From: Serpens sp035306625
Lineage (GTDB): Bacteria; Pseudomonadota; Gammaproteobacteria; Pseudomonadales; Pseudomonadaceae
Assembly: GCA_035306625.1 (NCBI GenBank)
Contig: DATGNS010000380.1
Location: 1 to 7,838 of the forward strand
Reading direction: 5' to 3'
Length of the DNA stretch: 7,838 bases
Shown: positions 6,222 through 7,838 of the stretch, one piece after another
Numbering within the stretch: the first letter of the stretch is position 1
Layout of the letters: each line of letters begins with the position of its first letter
The notes under the pieces: model-generated
Seen by the model: the letters and a program-made list of their open reading frames with translations, nothing else
What the model was told of the DNA's origin: nothing
The model's database searches: none
Made by a program: the position numbers and the translations under genes

Positions 6222-7070
6222 TTACAGGCTCAGGCGCATCGACAGGTCGACCGCCTTGATGTCCTTGGTCAGGGTGCCCAGGGAGATGTAGTCCACGCCC
6301 GTCTCGGCGACGCCGCGCAGGGTGCGGTCGTTGATGCCGCCGGAGGCTTCCAGCTTGGCGCGGCCGGCGGTCAGGCGCACTGCTTCGCGCATGTCGTCCA
6401 GGCTCAGCTCGTCGAGCATGACGATGTCCGCCCCGGCGTCCAGGGCCTGGCGCAGTTCCTCCAGGCTTTCCACTTCCACCTCCACCGGCTTGCCGGGCGC
6501 GATGCCGCGGGCCGCGGTCACCGCCGCCGCGATGCCGCCGCAGGCGGCGATGTGGTTTTCCTTGATCAGGAAGGCGTCGTACAGGCCGATGCGATGGTTG
6601 TGGCAGCCGCCGCAGGTCACCGCGTACTTCTGCGCCAGGCGCAGGCCGGGAAGGGTCTTGCGGGTATCCAGCAGCTTGACCGCGGTGCCCTCGACCAGAT
6701 CGGCGTAGTGGCGGCAGCGGGTGGCCACCGCCGACAGTGTCTGCAGGAAGTTGAGCGCACTGCGTTCGCCGCTGAGCAGGGCGCGGGCCGGCCCCTCGAC
6801 GCTGAACAGCACCTGGTCGGGCTCCACCCGGTCACCGTCCTTCACCTGCCAATGCACGGCCACCCGGGGGTCGAGCTGACGAAACACCGCGTCGACCCAG
6901 GCCGTGCCGCAGACCACCGCCGCTTCGCGGGTGATGACGCGGGCATGGGCGAGGCGTTCGGCGGGAATGAGCTGGGCGGTGATATCGCCGCTGCCCAGAT
7001 CTTCGGCCAGTGCCAGACGCACGTTTGCTTCGATCTCGGTACTCAGCTCGGCAAGGGTGAGGTTGGCCAT
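6222..7070 (-). CDS. nadC: Nicotinate-nucleotide pyrophosphorylase (quinolinate phosphoribosyltransferase)
   Basis: A 282-residue cytosolic type II phosphoribosyltransferase. It converts quinolinate and PRPP to nicotinate mononucleotide, CO2 and diphosphate in de novo NAD synthesis. The N-terminal part (1-110) carries EDLGSGDIT (23-31) and ERSALNFLQTLSAVAT (102-117). The barrel shows LDTRKTLPGLR (134-144), GGCHNHRIGLYDAFLIKENH (154-173), EVEVESLEE (197-205), DIVMLDEL (215-222), EASGGIN (241-247) and GVDYISLGTLT (258-268), which include the known substrate-binding Arg, His, Lys, Glu and Asp residues. Length and motifs are complete. The start at 7070 is supported by AGGAG 6 bases upstream; longer readings run through the small RNA gene and are not coding. 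It stands alone, without nadA or nadB, and is transcribed in the same direction as the small RNA behind that RNA's terminator. Confidence 0.97.
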   Translation of the reverse strand: MANLTLAELSTEIEANVRLALAEDLGSGDITAQLIPAERLAHARVITREAAVVCGTAWVDAVFRQLDPRVAVHWQVKDGDRVEPDQVLFSVEGPARALLSGERSALNFLQTLSAVATRCRHYADLVEGTAVKLLDTRKTLPGLRLAQKYAVTCGGCHNHRIGLYDAFLIKENHIAACGGIAAAVTAARGIAPGKPVEVEVESLEELRQALDAGADIVMLDELSLDDMREAVRLTAGRAKLEASGGINDRTLRGVAETGVDYISLGTLTKDIKAVDLSMRLSL

Positions 7071-7100
7071 GGCGGACTCCTGGGGAATGGGAGGCCGGCG

Positions 7101-7106
7101 ATTATA
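7101..7106 (-). promoter_or_regulatory. Consensus -10 element of the nadC promoter
   Basis: A perfect TATAAT on the minus strand (7106-7101), 30 bases before the nadC start codon and just after the small RNA terminator. The -35 region at normal spacing (near 7124-7129, CGCACG) is poor. The transcription start would fall near 7094. It indicates that nadC has its own promoter rather than depending on read-through. Confidence 0.6.
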
Positions 7107-7152
7107 AGGGCTGCGCCCGTTTGCGTGCGTCGCTGGGGAAAATAACGCGCGG

Positions 7153-7289
7153 AAATAATAAAGGGGCGGAGGATGGCTCCGCCCCTTTTGTCCCGATCCC
7201 TCACTCCCCGCGTCGTCCTGACGTGGATGCTTCCAGCATCGGCTCCCCTGGCTGCCTTCCTGGCAACCCGCGTCGGTCCCTCGACACGC
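7153..7289 (-). ncRNA. Rsm-family small RNA (RsmX/RsmY/RsmZ-like sponge for RsmA/CsrA proteins)
   Basis: On the minus strand four stem-loops follow one another, each presenting GGA in its loop. Stem 1 is 7288-7282 with 7275-7269 (7 bp including a G-U pair, loop AGGGAC). Stem 2 is 7268-7262 with 7256-7250 (7 bp, loop AGGAA). Stem 3 is 7240-7236 with 7230-7226 (5 bp, loop TGGAA). Stem 4 is 7223-7220 with 7214-7211 (4 bp, loop AGGAC). Further unpaired GGA motifs lie at 7249-7244, 7209-7205, 7201-7197 and 7194-7191. A 12-bp terminator closes the transcript of about 137 nt. RNAs of this design bind RsmA/RsmE/CsrA dimers and relieve translational repression of secondary metabolism, biofilm or virulence genes. 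A matched promoter and a GacA-box-like site lie upstream. No protein reading in this stretch has a ribosome-binding site. The exact family member is not identified, and the ends are predictions. Confidence 0.87.
7160..7188 (-). terminator. Intrinsic terminator of the Rsm-like small RNA
   Basis: A 12-bp perfect stem (7160-7171 with 7177-7188, core AAGGGGCGGAG and CTCCGCCCCTT) has a 5-nt loop. On the minus strand it continues into TTTATTATTT (7162-7153), a good U-rich tail. On the plus strand it ends in TTTT, so it may act in both directions. Confidence 0.9.
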
Positions 7290-7294
7290 CTTGG

Positions 7295-7322
7295 ATTCTA
7301 GTGGGCCGGGGCGGTCTGGCAA
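7295..7322 (-). promoter_or_regulatory. Sigma-70 promoter of the Rsm-like small RNA
   Basis: Minus strand TTGCCA (7322-7317, 5/6) and TAGAAT (7300-7295, 5/6) are 16 bases apart. This predicts a start at about 7288-7289, right at the base of the first stem-loop. Just upstream of the -35 lies an inverted repeat CCGGC-GTGT-GCCGG (7323-7336). Confidence 0.75.
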
Positions 7323-7365
7323 CCGGCGTGTGCCGGCGGAAGCGGAGCAGGTGTTTTGGGAGGTG

Positions 7366-7380
7366 CCTTGAAAATCAAGG
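7366..7380. repeat. Palindrome between the activator site and the small RNA promoter
   Basis: CCTTGA-AAA-TCAAGG, two perfect 6-bp arms around an A3 centre, about 78-92 bases upstream of the predicted small RNA start. Its position between the GacA-like site and the promoter makes a second regulator site plausible. No known recognition sequence was assigned. Confidence 0.4.
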
Positions 7381-7439
7381 GCTTGAGCGGGTTTCCGGCA
7401 TCTTCCGGACCCTTGCGTGGGCGGGTTGCTTACGCACTT

Positions 7440-7457
7440 TGTAAGAGATTTCCTACA
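7440..7457 (-). promoter_or_regulatory. GacA-box-like upstream activating sequence
   Basis: TGTAAG-AGATTT-CCTACA on the plus strand matches the pseudomonad Gac upstream activating sequence TGTAAG-N6-CTTACA at 11 of its 12 defined bases, with exact spacing. It lies about 152-169 bases upstream of the predicted small RNA start, in the range reported for rsm genes. Phosphorylated GacA binding here would activate the small RNA. The site is near-palindromic, so a strand is assigned only by its presumed target; the FKBP gene starts 267 bases away on the other side. Confidence 0.8.
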
Positions 7458-7723
7458 GGCTGGTGCTGCGGAAGGATGCCTGTCGCTCCCGTTCGCGGCC
7501 GAAGCCTGCGAGGGGAACGAGCGGGAGAAACAGGCGGGGTCATTCTCGTTCGGCGACCCGGCCGACTGAATGACGCCGATCAATTTCCACCGGTGCGCTT
7601 GCCGGGAATGTGATCCAGGAACCTTGGCAGTGCCATGACATTCCTATCCCGGTAGCCAGTTTTCCCGGTGGGCTGCTAAGCTCGCCGCTTTATCGACACC
7701 GCGATGCGGAAGAAGGAAACAGC
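7458..7723. other. Intergenic stretch upstream of the FKBP gene, with one long imperfect hairpin
   Basis: No gene was recognised here. GCCTGT (7478-7483) pairs with ACAGGC (7530-7535). Inside it, CTCCCG (7486-7491) pairs with CGGGAG (7522-7527), separated by a 2x2 internal loop (CG opposite AA). A T-run does not follow, so it is not an intrinsic terminator. The last 100 bases must hold the FKBP promoter. Candidates such as TTGGCA (7624-7629) with TATCCC (7645-7650, spacing only 15), or TAAGCT (7677-7682), are too weak to call. Confidence 0.4.
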
Positions 7724-7838
7724 ATGAGACAACATCGGTTGGCGGCGTCCATTGCGCTGGTGGGTCTGGTCCTCTCCGGCTGCGATTCGCAGACCAGTGT
7801 GGCCCTGGATACTCCGGCCCAGAAGGCCTCCTATGGCA
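7724..7838 (+). CDS. FKBP-type peptidyl-prolyl cis-trans isomerase lipoprotein (5' part only)
   Basis: Only the first 38 codons are in the window; the gene continues beyond 7838. The protein begins MRQHRLAAS, followed by a hydrophobic core and a lipobox L17-S-G-C20, so it is a lipoprotein; Asp at +2 could favour inner-membrane retention by the classical rule. The mature part, DSQTSVALDTPAQKASYG, ends in the K-A-S-Y-G stretch typical of the N-terminal dimerisation domain of FkpA/Mip-type FKBP isomerases. These assist folding of envelope proteins in the periplasm. The isomerase domain itself is not visible, so the assignment rests on the N-terminus. AAGGA lies 6 bases before the ATG. The gene is divergent from the small RNA gene. 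Confidence 0.75.
   Translation, partial: MRQHRLAASIALVGLVLSGCDSQTSVALDTPAQKASYG

Noticed and set aside
7429..7445. CTTAC-N7-GTAAG as a second GacA box next to 7440-7457.
   Set aside because: The half-sites are in the opposite order to the GacA consensus (GTAAG first, CTTAC second) and the spacing differs. It shares its right arm with the better site and may be incidental.
7071..7583. N-terminal extension of NadC by 171 residues to 7583.
   Set aside because: The extension crosses the small RNA, its terminator and the nadC promoter, while the start at 7070 has a good Shine-Dalgarno and matches the usual NadC N-terminus.
7121..7613. Small protein-coding frames on the plus strand in the nadC-FKBP gap (7121-7444, 7356-7613).
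   Set aside because: No ribosome-binding sites and no recognisable motifs. The region is better explained by the small RNA gene and its control region.

Overview
The window looks like a chromosomal segment of a high-GC gammaproteobacterium, most probably a Pseudomonas. The 654-residue fused MnmC, the 496-residue two-domain polyphosphate:AMP phosphotransferase, the 282-residue NadC and the start of an FKBP-type lipoprotein all read like Pseudomonas proteins. An Rsm-type small RNA with a GacA-box-like upstream site points the same way. No insertion sequence, phage gene, CRISPR array, tRNA or rRNA was seen.

Left part (1-2499, all minus strand). A CsoR/FrmR-family repressor (2154-2420) is followed after 12 bases by a TauE/SafE-type anion exporter (1386-2141). 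After a further 154 bases comes a TRAP-type substrate-binding lipoprotein (137-1231), and a strong hairpin terminator (89-120) closes the group. An operator-like element overlaps the repressor's ribosome-binding site, which suggests autoregulation of the repressor-exporter pair. The repressor keeps only one canonical ligand cysteine and has a second cysteine in an unusual place. With the TauE neighbour, this hints at reactive-sulfur sensing rather than copper sensing.

Middle part (2500-6221). mnmC (minus; wobble-uridine modification of tRNA) and pap (plus; polyphosphate-driven phosphorylation of AMP) diverge from a 114-base intergenic region that holds a palindrome and a direct repeat spaced by 21 bases. 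pap then converges on nadC (minus; quinolinate phosphoribosyltransferase of NAD synthesis), with several GC-rich hairpins between them.

Right part (7071-7838). The main find is an unlabelled small RNA gene on the minus strand (about 7289 to 7153). It has four consecutive stem-loops, each showing GGA in a 5-6 nt loop, four more GGA motifs in unpaired linkers, and a 12-bp intrinsic terminator. Its promoter fits the sigma-70 pattern well (TTGCCA, 16 bases, TAGAAT). About 150 bases upstream lies TGTAAG-N6-CCTACA, one base from the GacA upstream activating sequence. Together these identify a Gac/Rsm-pathway sRNA that would sequester RsmA/CsrA-type proteins; which named member it is cannot be decided here. 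A divergently oriented FKBP-type peptidyl-prolyl isomerase lipoprotein gene begins at 7724 and runs off the window.
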